Part shown: in pieces, positions 62,691-64,000 of the stretch
How positions within the stretch are numbered: the stretch's first letter is position 1
Layout: each line of letters opens with the position of its first letter
Source: Cololabis saira
Lineage: Eukaryota; Chordata; Actinopteri; Beloniformes; Belonidae
Length of the DNA stretch: 64,000 nt
Assembly: GCF_033807715.1 (NCBI RefSeq)
Contig: NC_084591.1
Coordinates: 30,282,590-30,346,589, forward strand
Direction of reading: 5' to 3'
The notes under the pieces: model-generated
What the model was told of the DNA's origin: nothing
What the model saw: the letters and a program-made list of their open reading frames with translations, nothing else
Database searches by the model: none
Position numbers and translations under genes: made by a program

Positions 62691-64000
62691 AAGTATTATC
62701 TTATAGGCTACCATAGTCCAGTTGTACGCTTCCCCTTAAACTACATGTTCATGGCCTGCACACAAAGAAAATAATGGTCCTTTATTTATATTTTCAGAGT
62801 AATGACTGCAGTACTTTTGTATAGGCTTATTCAAACAGCTTTCATTCTTGCTCGAATTCACACATTTTCTAATTCATTTTTAAAGTCGTCCCATAAATGT
62901 TACAGTATAGTGAGAGTACGAGTTCCTCTTTTTTGTCAAGAGTGGTGAGAGATTTTACTACTGTCATTTTTATTATTATTATCTGATTATTTCTAATCAG
63001 AGAAGGGCCACAACCCTCATAAGAGGTACAAAGAGGTCACAGCCTGTCCCATTCTTCACTAAGCTCAGATTCATTAGAGAAGAAGGTAATCTTGTATGAC
63101 CAAAGAGACCAATATATTTATTTTAGCATTTATTTCTGCATTCATTCACGATGCTTTGGACACGATTGTTCGAGGTGCGTGGTAGGGATGGGGGCTGGAG
63201 CCTCTACCAGCGCTAATTCAGTGTGAGTTCGGGTGCACTCAGGACAAATCTCCAATCTATCACTAAGTCACACATAAACAATTATGCACACTCACACTTA
63301 CAATTTAGAACCCCCAATAAACCTAACGTGCATGGTTTTAAACTGTGGATGCCAGTATCCCTTAAAAAACCTCTCCACGTCCTTTTCTCTCGCCGATGGA
63401 CTCAGGCGACCGGCCAAGAAGGCTCCCTCATTTAATCTTTTTTTCAGCCGAGATTCATATCAAATTTGAACCAGAAACTTGCCTTATGCCAGACAACAGT
63501 TTTGGCAGTTTAGCAGGATGGTGTCATAAATCTATTATATATAATTCAGTAATAATACACTGGCTTGTTTCACCTGTGGACTTGTTGACATGGGTACCAG
63601 TGATGATTATTAAGATTTATTCTGAAGTAAATATATTTATAGAATATATTCACTGCATGAAGTCCTGAATCTTTTCACTTCTAGATCTTATTCAAGAGAT
63701 TAACCATGACCCCATATCAGTTTGTTTTATTCATCCTACCTTTCTCTCGAGGATGAAGTATATATGGTGCTGTGTATTAAGCCAGGAAGTATTCATTTAT
63801 TTTTACCCATGATAGTGGAAGTTTGTTAATGTGCTCATTTTACTCCCTTAATTTGGGTTCAATCAGAAGTCGATGCCATCTAAATGTTAATAGCTCTTAA
63901 AAAGACAGAAATTAAGAAGTGTTAGCTTTTAGTCTGAATCTAAAACATTCTGTATCATTAAATACTGTTTGTATAAAAACTGTGTACAGAACCTTGTTTA
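62691..64000. other. Unassigned stretch to the window end
   Basis: AT-rich, no gene or bounded repeat recognised. A short SINE-like phrase (GGGTGCACTCAGGACAAATC with CACTCACACTTACAATTTAG) lies near 63230-63310. Confidence 0.45.

Overview
The window looks like about 64 kb of teleost fish nuclear DNA with no recognisable host exon. The evidence is the repeat content. It holds tRNA-derived SINEs of fish type, L2-type and L1/Tx1-type LINE fragments, Tc1 fragments, hAT and PIF/Harbinger elements, solo LTRs, many MITEs and long (CA)n, (CT)n, (TA)n and (TATG)n arrays. The unique sequence between them is AT-rich and full of stops, as expected of intergenic DNA or a large intron.

Region by region. 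At 1-3030 I see nothing. A CT/AT microsatellite (3031-3186) leads into a GC-rich composite with inverted arms (3538-5231), then a SINE and the endonuclease end of an L1-type LINE (5368-6682). A 1.7 kb GGGCCTCAT-ended element (6683-8390) and a TAA-flanked MITE (8832-9433) follow. An L2 LINE (9886-13085) is split by a 2 kb TIR element. A second GGGCCTCAT element (14412-16760) carries a solo LTR. hAT transposase remains lie at 17.6 kb and 21-22 kb, with a 1.5 kb GC-rich repeat between them. Two TTAA-flanked elements (26206-27169 and 34308-35655) and a solo LTR (29406-29706) follow.

The centrepiece is 36929-42582, a two-gene PIF/Harbinger DNA transposon. A DDE transposase runs rightward (37990-39014). 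A six-exon Myb/SANT-like partner gene runs leftward (42007-40356). GGGCC-type terminal repeats enclose both. In this superfamily the Myb-like protein is known to work with the transposase, helping nuclear import and transposon-end recognition. Both genes are lightly broken, so the copy looks recently dead. A 999-bp hAT element with perfect 14-bp ends and a perfect 8-bp target duplication sits between the two genes and carries a BED-finger exon.

The right third holds a SINE, a third solo LTR, a 1.19 kb element with ~350-bp inverted arms (46541-47730), a third GGGCCTCAT-type element (51296-52646) and two more copies of the GC-rich repeat. One of those copies is interrupted by a minus-strand LINE (55744-58028). 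A Tc1 fragment (60.6 kb), a classic hAT MITE (61053-61269) and a 40-bp palindrome (62076-62115) follow. Copies or halves of one palindromic Harbinger-type MITE occur at eight places and tie the window together. All gene calls here are mobile-element genes, and none appears intact.
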